Source: Neoscytalidium dimidiatum (taxonomy: Eukaryota > Ascomycota > Dothideomycetes > Botryosphaeriales > Botryosphaeriaceae). From it: DNA of 64,000 nucleotides. Position 1 is the stretch's first letter. Each line of letters begins with the position of its first letter. Positions 34,462-45,355 of this stretch are shown here, in pieces. A program made the translations under genes and the position numbers. The stretch lies in the NCBI GenBank assembly GCA_037367355.1, contig CM074700.1:2542001-2606000 (forward strand), in the 5' to 3' direction. The notes under the pieces were generated by a model. The model was not told where the DNA came from and searched no databases. It worked only from the letters and a program-made list of their open reading frames with translations.

Positions 34462-35163
34462 GATTGCTTCTGAGCTGCAGTTTGAATGTGTCAGACTTTG
34501 GCGCGGCTTCGGTGGATCAGAAGCAGTGGAAGGTTCAGTGGGGAAGGTGCGGGATCCGCAGCGTGCAACGCTGGGAGCACTGAAAAGGTGACCAAGGCTA
34601 AGCCCGCAGCACATTCCGTCGAGAATTCTCTCTTTAATAATAAGAGGAGATTGGCCCATCCTGGAAAAAACGGGGCTTCAAAAGCGATTATGCTTCGCTG
34701 AAGCGTGACTTCTGCGTTTCCCGGAAAGCTTTCAGTTCGTAGGAGTGGACAGTCACTTTAGCAGAGCTGATCCGGTGTTCCACCGATGATGGAGAGGAAG
34801 AGAGACAGGTCATGAGAAGGGGGGGAGTGGGGATATATTAAAGGCCAAATATCCTAACACTTCTGAACATGCGGCAACAACAACAACAACACCACCACCA
34901 CCACCATCCTCCTCTATCCTCCTCTATCCTCAACAATGTGCATAGTACCAGATCAACGACTACTCATCTTAACACCTGGGCATGGAGTTTAATGTAAAAG
35001 CAATTCAGAATGCTCCAGCTCAGGTCCACCACCGCTTCCTCTCCAACGACTGCTCTTCCCACACCCATCACTATACAATCTCCCGTTCTCGAGGACGACG
35101 TACACCCTATCGCATCATCGGCAGTAGCCTTTGCACTCCCACCACGAGTTAGTTCCCGACATC
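34462..35163. promoter_or_regulatory. Divergent promoter, APH-like copy A / Cys-His gene
   Basis: This 702-bp space separates outward-facing starts. It has a (CAA)n(CCA)n tract at about 34874-34904 and a doubled tcctcctctatcc unit just after. The + strand side is pyrimidine- and CA-rich like a 5' leader. Confidence 0.5.
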
Positions 35164-35637
35164 ATGCCGGGATTCTCTCAGGTCCGCAAGCTGTTTTCAG
35201 ACGGCTCCCAGAGCACTTCCAAGTCCAAGTGTCACCACCACTGCCCAAAATGCGGCCGCCACGGAGACGCTAAGTGCTTTACGAAGTTTCATATGGGCTA
35301 CTGCGAGGTACCATCCTGTGGACAGAGGTACTCCACCCAGCACGGCTGCGACAGGCATCCTTATCGTGATGGCTACAACCTCGATGTGAAGGCCAGGACT
35401 GAGGTGCCCCCGTCAACTCTCGGCGCCGAACTGGATAAGCTCTACTTCAACACTAAGTCTGGTAATTTCAATGACAAGCCCACCAGTGAGAAGATTTACG
35501 AGGTGCGCAAGGCGTTTGGGCACGACATGACTCTCCCCGAGAATCCAAAGGGAAGAAAAGGGGAGGAAAGGAAAAGTCCCTGGTCCAAGGAGGGAAATAA
35601 CAAGCTGCGAATCACGATGAAGAGCAAGAAGCACTAG
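35164..35637 (+). CDS. Small Cys/His-rich protein with HPYRDG motif
   Basis: Intronless, 157 aa; the ATG at 35164 is the first true start (the open frame begins slightly earlier at TTG). The N-terminal half is packed with possible metal ligands: CHHHCPKC at 23-30, then C38-x4-H43-x3-C47-x4-C52-x9-C62-x2-H65-P-Y-R-D-G-Y-N. The second half is lysine-rich, hydrophilic and free of cysteine, ending KSKKH. No signal peptide and no membrane segment, so an intracellular protein is likely. The signature from C38 onward recurs with the same spacing at 3234-3130. I know no named family with this pattern; zinc binding is inferred from ligand content. It lies between two APH-like kinase genes, divergent from copy A and convergent with copy B. 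Confidence 0.7.
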   Translation: MPGFSQVRKLFSDGSQSTSKSKCHHHCPKCGRHGDAKCFTKFHMGYCEVPSCGQRYSTQHGCDRHPYRDGYNLDVKARTEVPPSTLGAELDKLYFNTKSGNFNDKPTSEKIYEVRKAFGHDMTLPENPKGRKGEERKSPWSKEGNNKLRITMKSKKH

Positions 35638-36572
35638 ACCAGCTCTTTCTCTTGATCGGTCTCCGGTTCCTTGCTAGTTGTTACGCAAGTACTTCTTGGA
35701 GACAGTGCGAGAGCTATAAGGCGAATATGATCACCTTCATCGTAGTATGCCATGCAAGCCTAGTACTTGCAAGTATTCTGACCCTTGAATATACATTTGA
35801 CGGACACTGCACCTTCGACGACCTCGATATGAGAGTCATCCTATCTTTTTCTCACATTTCTCCAGTTTTGCAAGTGCATTCATCCGGCACCCTGAGGCAG
35901 AGCGCTTGTTCTTGGCCATTACTATCAGCACTATAGTCACCAGTGGAGGCGTCCGGTTGAGCTTCTTTTAACATTGTTGTTGGTCAATTCTGTACATGCC
36001 ACTCAATGATCGTGGACGTGTTACGAATTTCTTTGTTCAAGGTTGAGTCATTGTTCTCCAGGAGTTAATCCCCTATGGCAGAAAAATCTTTCTCATACTA
36101 TTGACTTGGAATTGTAATCATGTTTCTCTTCGTCCTTCAGTAATCATGATATTTTCGGGACAATTACCTGTATTTAAGTGATACCAGGTAGAGCTGGGAT
36201 AATCCCTGCTAAACCGCGCTGAATTACTACTTGAGCATCCTTTCGAGTCACAACTACCATCATTAGAGCTCCAAAGAGTCCTCCCCAATTCTCAAACCTA
36301 TCATTACCGAGAGAAAAGAAACAAGAAAAGCCAGGCCCAATGAATCCCACGAACTAAAACAGCCGGATTAAATTGTTCGGGTTTGATGGGCATCCCGCAT
36401 CTGAAGCGCAGCTGTCTCTCCGAGCCGAACTGAACCATTACCATCTCGTGTATCATGTCATCTCATTTCCCTTTCTGCCTTGGCCGTGAGCATCCTTCAT
36501 TACCAGTGACCATTACCTTACCGTCAGGGGAGACCTTGTCAGCCGTCTCTCCAGCCCCTTCCATATCCGCAT
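35638..36572. other. Convergent intergenic region
   Basis: AT-richer spacer between the Cys/His gene and APH-like copy B. No gene or repeat recognised. Confidence 0.5.
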
Positions 36573-38519
36573 TTAAGCCAAGAACTCCCGGAACCTCTCC
36601 CTCACCAGCCTCTCCCTCTCCCCCGTCAGCGCCCCATTCCCAGCCAAGGCAACCAGCTCCGCCCTCCTGACCCGCGGCAACGCTTCCCCCAACACCGCAT
36701 GCAACACCACCCTCATCCGATCCAAATCCCCCACCGACGCAAGCACCGCGCGGTACCAATGGCTCTTCCGGGTATACCTCGTCCACGCCGGAGCTCCATC
36801 TCCATCAGCTCCGCACTCCTCCTCCAACCTCGCAGCATACATCTCCCGATACGCGTCCCACGCGCGCCCGTCCAGCGCCTCGCTCTCCCCATCCTCCCCA
36901 TCCCCGAACCAACTCACCCCCTCGACGACGTCCCTCGCCAGGAAGTCCGGAAACGCGGCCCACCCGAGGAACGCCGGCACCGTCTCGACGCCGTCCCAGT
37001 CGAGCACGCCCGTCACGTTGCCCCTCTCGTCGACCAGCACGTTGCTCGCGACGAAGCCGCCGCCCTGCGGCGGCGCGAGCACGAACTCCTCGCCCGCGTC
37101 CCGGCCCCGATCCCCGGCCCCCGCCTCCTCCTCCTCCTTCGGCCACGGGAAGACGTCCAGCAGCAGGCCGAACAGGGCGTGCACGCCGCGCACCTCGGCG
37201 TCCGCGGGCGCGACGGCCAGCGCGTAGGCGCGGCTCTGCGCGAGGCAGCGGGCGTAGAAGAGGCGCGACGACGGCTCGGCGGTGGACAGGTGGTCGGCCG
37301 GGCGGAAGGCGGGCCCGCGGTCGCGGCGGCCGAAGGGGGCGGCGACGGCGGCGGCGGCGACGCCCGGCGCCGAGCGCGGGTCGTCGGACGGCGGGAAGCG
37401 GAGGGGCCCCATGGCGCGGAAGGAGGCGCAGCGGCGGAGGGCGGCGGCGGCGGCGGCGAGGGAGGCGAGGATGTTGGCGCGCGTCTCGGACGCGGTGAGG
37501 CGCGTGGTCGTGGAGGGCGGAGAGCGCCAGACGTGCGGGAGGGGCCGGCCGCGGAGGTGGGACGTCATGATGTAGGGCGCGCGGATGGGGTTGTTGAGGG
37601 TCGTGTCGTACTGGTGGACTTCGGGGATGGGCAGGTCGGTGTTTTGCTGGAGGTAGAGCATCGTGAGGGCCGTGTTGCGGAGGGCCTCGGCGTCGTGGAC
37701 TGTCCAATGGTCGGCCCAGCCGCAGGCGGGGACGCGGATGCAGACTTTGGATGTGGAGTGTGCTACGTCGTACTGCACGATGTAGACCGCGTTGTTGTGG
37801 CCGGCGATCCGCTCCAGGACGTGGATGTTGGTGGCGGTTTTGTTCAGTGTCGAGAAGGTGAACAGTTGGATCAGGCTGGCCAGCGCGCCGTCCGAGATGT
37901 CAAGGACTGGGCCCCAGAGAGTATCGTTCAGCGTAGAGCCGTCTGGCGTGATGACCTTCGAAGCCCTGATTGTCGTGACGTCCGCGGGTGTCTTGGAGGT
38001 AGACTTCACTGAGGGAATGGCATGGCGGAGCTTTCGGCCAGTCTTTCGAAGCTTCTTCGTTGCGCTGGTGTAGGCAGAGGTGGCTGCATCAGTGACGATC
38101 TTGTAGGAGACGCGCTGGCCAGACGGGGTGGCATGGCGGTTGTCCTTGGTTTTGTCGGTGCATGCGAAGATCTTCTTCGGGGCGAGCATGTCGCAAAGCG
38201 CAGCACACAGATTCCAGGTTCTACGCCTGAGCTGTGTCTCGGGAAGGGAAGCCGGTGCAGGAGGGCCTTCCGGTGAGGAAGAGGGTGGATAGGTGCGTGG
38301 CACGGCGGTCTTGAATGACGTGGTGCTGGTAGTTGCGGATGGAACGTGCGGCAGCGCATAAGGAGCGGATCCGCTGCCGACTGTCGAAAGCCCTCGACGC
38401 TCCAACATGCCAGTCTGCCTTTCGAGCAGGTTGAAGCGAGGTTCTCCTTCAATATGGGTGTTCGGCAGCATGGCCAGTGCAAGCGTCGCCTGGCCGTCAT
38501 GAGAGCTCTGCTTCTGCAT
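36573..38519 (-). CDS. APH-like kinase paralogue, copy B, probable pseudokinase
   Basis: Intronless, 648 aa from the first true ATG at 38519 (the frame is open upstream without ATG). It matches copy A through AVYIVQYDV..SKVCIRVPACGW, DLPIPEVHQYDTTLNNPIRAP and the ending RERFREFLA. The catalytic loop is changed: where copy A has PPDFDSQN, this one has PPQGGGFVASN, so the catalytic Asp is replaced by Gly with three extra residues, while Asn and the later VLDWD metal motif remain. Between about residues 300 and 520 the DNA is extremely GC-rich and the protein gains Ala/Gly/Arg tracts (SLAAAAAALRR, GVAAAAVAAPFG). The open frame is unbroken over 1.9 kb, so the gene is probably still expressed, but transfer activity is doubtful. 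A long antisense frame here is a GC shadow. Confidence 0.75.
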   Translation of the reverse strand: MQKQSSHDGQATLALAMLPNTHIEGEPRFNLLERQTGMLERRGLSTVGSGSAPYALPHVPSATTSTTSFKTAVPRTYPPSSSPEGPPAPASLPETQLRRRTWNLCAALCDMLAPKKIFACTDKTKDNRHATPSGQRVSYKIVTDAATSAYTSATKKLRKTGRKLRHAIPSVKSTSKTPADVTTIRASKVITPDGSTLNDTLWGPVLDISDGALASLIQLFTFSTLNKTATNIHVLERIAGHNNAVYIVQYDVAHSTSKVCIRVPACGWADHWTVHDAEALRNTALTMLYLQQNTDLPIPEVHQYDTTLNNPIRAPYIMTSHLRGRPLPHVWRSPPSTTTRLTASETRANILASLAAAAAALRRCASFRAMGPLRFPPSDDPRSAPGVAAAAVAAPFGRRDRGPAFRPADHLSTAEPSSRLFYARCLAQSRAYALAVAPADAEVRGVHALFGLLLDVFPWPKEEEEAGAGDRGRDAGEEFVLAPPQGGGFVASNVLVDERGNVTGVLDWDGVETVPAFLGWAAFPDFLARDVVEGVSWFGDGEDGESEALDGRAWDAYREMYAARLEEECGADGDGAPAWTRYTRKSHWYRAVLASVGDLDRMRVVLHAVLGEALPRVRRAELVALAGNGALTGERERLVRERFREFLA

Positions 38520-39659
38520 GGCGCAGGGGCTCGGCGGCTTGACCACACTCGAAATTGTGGAGACTGATTGAGCGAGGTTTGTTGCGTGCTGTCGCGAATT
38601 CGAAAAGCGTCTCACTTGATACTCGGCTGCCGTTCGAAGCAGGCGAGAAGTAATGAGGTCGAGGCGCGGTGAAGGCGAAACCTCAGGAAACTCATTTGGC
38701 AGTGAGCGGACTTGTCATCAAGGAAGATCTTGTTTGCGACCTAAAACTTGATGTTTGATTCGTTCCATACGGCATTAACTTGACAGTGGTGGTCTGCTGG
38801 GAATGTGCAAGCCACACTCAATCGGCACAATCACAGTCACTTGAAGGTGGAGTGGCCAAAATCTAAAACCCCGGAGAACAGGCTTAGAATGTGAGTTAGG
38901 CAGACACCACACGGTCTTGGTCTCCCAAGGATACAAGCTGCTGTCTCAGAACTTCCTGTTGGCAGCGATTTCTAAGAACTAAATAAGAGCTGACACAGGC
39001 TTCATTTGACAGGTTCCAGTTAGTGACTACTTCACAGCCCCACAACGATTCGTGGGCTTGATATAGCAGCCAGCAGGGAACCTGCCAGCTATGCCCAGTC
39101 GTTGAAAAGATGTAAAGGATTTATTTGGATGACAGCTGGGACACACAGGCAAGAGCTTGGACGATTTCGCACTGCTTACAGGTTCCACCGAATATAGATA
39201 CGTCTGAAATAATTGGAGGTCAAGCGAGGTAACAGGGATTCGCTCAAAATATGAGGCTCAGGAACCGGCTAGCTGGTCATCCCCTGCAGGCGTGGTGCAG
39301 AATAGAAAATGTGTGGGGCCGCTGGGCCCACTCGGCTGGCGGAGGCGTGCCCGGAGCTCTGTCCGCAGTGCATGGGCTGCCTATGCTTCTTCTGCGTTCA
39401 AATGAAGACGCCATCTGTTGCTAAGGATCTCTCGTATGGCCGCCTCACTGCGTCCACCACATAATCACGAGAAACCTCGCGTTCGCTTTCCCGACTTCAC
39501 GCCCTCTTGATGTTTTCAGCGATCCCGCATCCCGGCACCTCTAACGAAATCTCTAATCCTACTGCAGTGCCACCGCCGCCTCCTTGAACGCCTTCAGTTT
39601 CCCTCCAAGAACATCATGTTTGTCCCTCACAACTCTGCCCGTATATCAACCCTGTAAAG
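38520..39659. other. Intergenic, 1.1 kb
   Basis: Upstream region of APH-like copy B. No gene or clear repeat seen. Confidence 0.5.
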
Positions 39660-39880
39660 TTCTTTCGGCGCTAGTAACTCTCTGAAGTGTTGGCGAATCT
39701 TTCCTTCTCTGCTGCGCGAATGTCCTTGGCATCATTGATCAGCAACGTGATCAGCCTCTCCTTCCGGACACGAGGGAATGCTTCTGCCCCTCGTCGCCGA
39801 TCAAGATGAAGCGCGGGTCGAGATGAGGTGATGCCGAGATGAACGTATCGCGAACCCTCGGGTCAACGGGGTTCCTCAAA
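39660..39880 (-). pseudogene. Frameshifted C-terminal relic of an APH-like gene, copy C
   Basis: Three minus-strand pieces in different frames line up with the C-termini of copies A and B: DTFISASPH..RFILIGDE (about 39860-39793), AFPRVRKERLITLLINDA (39781-39728) and IRQHFRELLAP (about 39698-39666). The matching segments are ILEAIG / AVPRTRARLM / IRRRFRELL in copy A and VLASVG / ALPRVRRAEL / VRERFREFL in copy B. At least two frame changes separate the pieces, so it cannot encode an intact protein. Further open pieces up to about 40320 on the same strand (for example YEVLQESPHRLLCFL) may be the rest of the same gene, but I cannot align them. Confidence 0.55.
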
Positions 39881-42800
39881 GAGAATAAATTAGAGACTAT
39901 GGACTCGGATGGAGCTCAGGGTCAAGTCCGACTCCGGTTGCGGATAGCGCAGCATGGCGGGTACCGAAGGGGCATCCTGATACTGGTTCAGAAAGCAGAG
40001 CAGACGGTGCGGAGATTCCTGTAATACCTCATAGTCCTCTTCAATGCAGTCATAAATCGATGGTGCGACATCTTTCATTGTGTGCTCAAAACATTGCGTG
40101 GAGGGGCTGGAGGTGATGACTTAGAAGCGCCTGGCTTGGAACTGTCGGACCTCGGGGATAAGCTGAGTAATGTCGCAAGGATGGGCCTCACATTTGCTGG
40201 GTACCTGACGTATTTTTCGACGAACGAGGCTCGGTATAAAATTGGTGTGACTGTTCTGCGCTTCGGCATAGTGCTCAATGCCGGTATATAGACTGAGACT
40301 ATGTGATGTCATTTCCAACAAAGCTCAGTGGAATAGTGAATGCCCGCAAGTTGATACGGTGGCTTGGTAAAGTTACTCTGAGCGATATGCAACGAATCCG
40401 GGTGCTCTGAATTCAATGCCGACGAGAACAAAGCGTGTATGGAAGTTGAAGGATGTAAACAGTAGACATGGACACTTATTTCGAGCATTGTTCGCACTTC
40501 CAGCACCATGGTGTTAGTAAACCTGCCGAAGGTGCACCCTTGTTGGAACATGTTGCGTATCTGGCGAAGTCATGTCTCGCATAGACGGTACGCATTAGCT
40601 CCCATACAATCGTTGGAACAATAGGACGGGCAACCGGATCGCCCTGATCGATCAGAATAGCGGAGCGCTTGCAGTGAAGGATTCATGGACGTCTGTCTTA
40701 GCTTACTTCTGGTGCCCGGACCTGTGCGGATATTGGCGAACAAACCCGCAGCTGAAGGAGATACGAGGAGGGATGCTCTGTGCAAATCAGTTTCTAGCAA
40801 TGAGATATTTATTTTCCAGCAATCATAATGCAGAATTAGCCTCAGTGGCAGGGCTGTCTGGATATATATTGAAAGCCCGAGGCGAAAGCAGCACGGAAAC
40901 ATCGGATCAATGCCGGCCACTCCTGGTAAATGAGCCAAGTTCAAGGAGAACACAGTTGGCAAGTTGGAGTGCATCACAGTGGACGTGTGCGTTGGCCAAA
41001 CGTCTTGGTGATCTGGAGTACAAGGAGGTTATGGCTCAAGTTTCATGGCATGGAATATGGCCAAGACACATGCAATTGCTAGGCTTGGTATTGCAAGGAC
41101 ATGTGGCACTGGAGGAAGTTTCCAAAACAGTGATTTTGGAGGCCATTAGAGGCCTGGACTGTTTCAATGCTGCGTGCCCTTGGCATCCTGGCTTTGAAAT
41201 GCGCAGTCTCTGCCGAAACGATCCAAGCTCGCACAGCTCGTTGGTCGGATTTGGAAGAGCCTCGGGGATCGGCGGAGATAACCAAGTGTAAGTCCGGTGC
41301 GCCAATTTGGCTGACGGTATTTGACGATTGGAAGGGGCGGCAGCTACAGATGGAGTAGTCAACCCGGACCATCCCTGTGGACGCTTTTCCGTCGGAATTC
41401 TCTGCACGTACCATGAACACTTACCCGCACATGCCACCGATGCCACCGATGCCACCCCTCCTGTCTAGGCAGTTTCAGGTGTTCATGTAGACCAACATCT
41501 TGAGACAGTATATTAGTCTGCGCAGAGGTGACGGTGGGAGCGGGGCGACTTTAGCATGCCATTGTACTGTACATTAGTATATGCGGGACCAACAGAGGTC
41601 AGGGAAGGCGATACCTTCCAAACTGCCCGTATAAAAGCGGGACGAGGCTAGCGCATATTAAGCACGTGGTGCTCTGGTGGTGACAAGCGGAGGCATTTAC
41701 CGGTTTCGAAAATGGTTCGACTTGGCAAACGAACTCGACTGCTGCTTCGAGCGGCGGTACGTTGCGAAGAGAGCGCAGGCGGATAGTAGCGGCGACTAGC
41801 TCGGAATACCTGGCTGAACTGCCGAATGATACAAAATCGGCCAGCCGGGTCATTGTAGCCGTGAAAGCTCTCGGCCGTCATCATCCCGGCCGAGCGACAG
41901 TTGTAGGGGGAACACACGCTGATTAGCGGATGTTTGTGACACCGATGCTGGGGCGGAGTTCCGCTCCGCTAAGACGCCAAGCTTCGATCTTCTCCAAGCT
42001 GCTGCCAAGCATGCGAGATCGATCCTTAATAGAAGCTCGGGGTAATGTTTCGCTACTCGCGCTGGATGTGGTTGGTAGCACGAGAGCACCCTGTTTCTCA
42101 TACAGAAATGATCCGCAGCTGGTGTGCAGAGCCACGGCGAGTGGGATAAAGGGGTCCCGGGCGAAGTCTGATCAAGGGAGCCTTTTCTCGGCGAGGACCC
42201 TTTGGGAAGCCTGAATCAATGGGTGTTTATCACGGCCCATCAAGGATGTGCGAACCATCGGCTGTTGTTCCGACCCTCATCCGCAGCGTTGGCATCCGTC
42301 GGGCAAATCCCGTGTAAGCACAGACCGGCCACCCGGCCTCGAAAAACTTTCCACCACCGAAGGCGGACAAGTGATCATTCTCTTGGCGAATGCGGAAGAA
42401 ATGCGGCGGCTCCGAGGCCCGGACTCCGCGCTAACGGCCCGAGCAGTGCGAGCGGAGAACTCGCAGCAACAACCGACCGCCACGGAAACTTCACTTCCAA
42501 CTACGCAGACTAAGCACTAGTATTTAGGTTATTTTTTTTTTTGCAGGCAAAGACTAGATAAGCGCGAATCCAACGCCCGCCCACTTGGGCTCTGCGGGGA
42601 GCAGCCCCGGTCGTAGCCCCACCGGTTTGGGGAACTTACCCAAAGGAGACGCGGAGCTGTGACTGCAAACACACAGGGGTTCGAAGGACCCATCACACCA
42701 ACCTACGGGCGTATGCCTGTAATCGTTGACTCCGGTGGGCTCAAATGAGCGCCGGATCAACAGGTTGAGACTCGCGTGCTCAACACTGCATTGTAGACGT

Positions 42801-43662
42801 TCGGCGAATATTGGCTGCGACTCCGAATACGATAGTGGCGAGATGACAGCAGTTACGACCATCAGTGTGCTTGTACTACCGCCATCGTGAATGGATCGAG
42901 GTTGAAGCCATTCCGGGAGACGGAAGAGGCAGGTGCTTCCCAAACCAGAGAAGCGCGTGATGAAAGATCGGATGAGAGACATGGTTCTCGAATGCCCACC
43001 CCACCCTTGTTCGGGTCCTGAAACCAGCACCCACGGAGGCTCGCTGCTGCGTAACCAACTTTCCCCACAGCCACACAATAAGCATATCGCTCGCTGCATG
43101 CAAGCACATAACCTTAAAAATAACCGAAATTCCAAGACCGAGCAACCAGTAACAGCCATGAAGATCCTCTACGTGCAATTCCTGCATGCCCCGGTCTGAG
43201 ATACAGGCAGGTACCCTGTTCTTCGTCCTATTGATGGATAATCCTTAGCGAGATGTCTGATGAGACGTCTCTTCATCTAAATAGCGCGGTTAGGTACTGC
43301 CAAGTAGCACCTTCCTCGACTTCCAAAAGCCATAGCTGGCCAAGAACTTCCAAGACACAAACTACTCCAGTGGTTGACGCCCGGAAGAAAGCGAGCTCAC
43401 TGCAAAACATGACTTCCTATACTGCACGGCGGTACCCAGCGCCACTGTGCAGAGCTAATGCCTCCGGCCTAGGCTTACTTGGCATCAGGAGAACGGCGGA
43501 AAAGCCGACTACCACGAATCAAACCCCAATCGTAGCTGTCTTGGGGAGGGCTTTATAAAGGACCGTCGATGGCGTCAGAAACGAAGGCCATCCCAGATCA
43601 ACAGTGCGCTTCCTACTCACGTTCTCCACAGAAAGGTTCACTGCAACACTCTTACTTTCACC
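39881..43662. other. Gene-poor 3.8 kb upstream of pectate lyase
   Basis: It begins with probable relic DNA of copy C. A 205-codon + frame at 40674-41291 overlaps minus-strand frames of similar size and has no recognisable domain, so I leave it uncalled. A repeated ccaccgatg unit lies near 41436-41455, and there is a T run at 42530-42543. Mixed AT/GC patches suggest decay. Confidence 0.45.
43552..43559 (+). promoter_or_regulatory. TATA-like box of the pectate lyase gene
   Basis: TTTATAAA lies about 104 bp upstream of the start codon at 43663, a usual distance for a TATA element with a short leader. Few other genes in the window show one. Confidence 0.45.
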
Positions 43663-44512
43663 ATGAAGTTCATTTATGCCGCCCTCACCGCCGCCGTGGC
43701 CGGTCTTGCCTCTGCGCAGACTTTGAACATCCCTACTCGCTCCGGAAGCATCATTTCTCTTTCTCAGCCCAGCACCATCTCCGGTTCCCAGGACTTCGGC
43801 AACAAGGAGTACGACCGTGGTGTTGCTTGCAATGACGACCCCGACACTGGCAGCGACAGCGCTGTCTTCATCCTCGAAAACGGTGCCAGCATCTCCAATG
43901 TCATTATTGGTGCCAATGCCTGGGAGGGTGTCCACTGCAAGGGTGCCTGCACCCTGACCAACGTCTGGTTCCGCGATGTCTGCGAGGGTGAGTGGATAGG
44001 GAGCCCGAGCCAAATCTCCGTACAGTCGCTAACATGATCAGATGCCATCTCTGCCCTCGGCAGCGGCAACGTCCTCATCCAGGGCGGTGGCGCTCAGAAC
44101 GCCGCGGACAAGGTTGTCCAGCACAACGGCCGCGGCACCGTCACCATCAAGAACTTCACCGTCGTCAACGTTGGCAAGCTCTACCGCAGCTGCGGCGACT
44201 GCACTAACAACGGTGGTCCTCGCAACGTTGTCGTCGATGGTGTTCGCGCCAACGGCTTGACTTCTGACCTCGTCGGCATCAACTCCAACTACGGTGACAG
44301 TAAGCCCCACCAATTCGCAACCCATCAAGATGAAACTCCAATGCTAAAGTGCCCACTTAGCCGCTACCATCAGCAACTCGTGTGGAAAGACCAAGAAGGT
44401 CTGCCAGGAGTACAAGGGTGTTACCAAGGGCAGCGGCAGCAGCGAGAAGGTTTCCACTACTGCCAACTGCCAGGGCGCACAGGGCAAGCTTTCTTCTCTG
44501 CCTGCCTGCTAA
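43663..44512 (+). CDS. Secreted pectate lyase, polysaccharide lyase family 3
   Basis: Exons 43663-43987, 44042-44299 and 44361-44512 (244 aa). A signal peptide ([18 protein letters not shown], cut before QT) precedes the beta-helix. Family PL3 features: [65 protein letters not shown], and [14 protein letters not shown]. The many paired Cys and the ladder of short strands fit the compact PL3 right-handed helix, and the length is usual. It cleaves de-esterified polygalacturonate by calcium-dependent beta-elimination outside the cell. Introns are 54 and 61 nt. The gene sits alone, with no other cell-wall enzyme beside it. Its presence suggests a plant-degrading or plant-associated life. Confidence 0.93.
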
Positions 44513-45355
44513 ACGGATTCATCAACAAAGCAATTAGGAACAGATTGCCTGAAAAGTCTGATCTCTTGTTCCGGCCAGAGGTTCAGCTGTCATTTAAGAG
44601 CGGGAACGGCCGTCTCAGTCGAAGACAGTTAGACGTTCTGCCGGTGACGACTTTCTGTAAATACTTGATTTTAACTGTAAATACAATCGTTTGCCGCGGA
44701 AAAGCATGTTTAAACTCCATGAAATAGTAAATATCGCCGTTTTTCATTCTTTGTCCGAGATACCAGATGGAATGAAAATTCTCTTTTCATTGCTATATGA
44801 AATACCTCCTTCAACATTCATCTAATCATGTTTAATGTTCTAGAACTCTATAGAGCCTTAGTCGCGGGCTTTTCGAGTCTTATGATAGGTTACAGCTGTG
44901 ACGGATTTTAGCTTAGCTGGAAATTCATATTATCGACGGTGCGGCACTTGCGGCTGCTAAGATAATTTTCAAGGCGTGCCTATATAAAAGGAAAACGAAA
45001 AAGAAAATAGGAGGATGGATGGTACTCCGTAATGGCGGTAGACAATACCTGTTGAGGGAAGATTGCGCATGTAGAAGATGGCCGGACTAGAATCCAATGC
45101 ACTTTTACACCACAGCCTCCATTCACTATCTCACCTGATTTGGTGTAGCTGAACCAAATGCAAGATCTTTCTTTTCTCAGTTTCGTTCTCTGTTTTCCTT
45201 CCTCACCGATCCATCACCATAACCAATTGCGAAATCGCAAAACCATTGCGACTTGCCGCCTCCTGCTCATGTCGGCCTCCGGAGCTCAAAAACCCCATTA
45301 GAATCAACGACAATTGGCCTGAGAGTGAACTTCGACCGACTAACTCTGATTCAGA
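44513..45355. other. Intergenic, AT-richer
   Basis: It includes the 3' region of the pectate lyase gene and the promoter of the next. No gene or repeat recognised. Confidence 0.5.

Noticed and set aside
34874..34904. CRISPR-like or regulatory array near 34.9 kb
   Set aside because: It is a plain CAA/CCA trinucleotide run without spacers, in a eukaryotic genome.
36699..38012. 437-codon antisense frame over APH-like copy B
   Set aside because: Val/Arg/Gly-rich shadow of the GC-rich block; the sense strand has clear paralogy to copy A.
40674..41291. 205-codon + frame
   Set aside because: No family resemblance and overlapped by minus-strand frames of similar length; not enough to call a gene.
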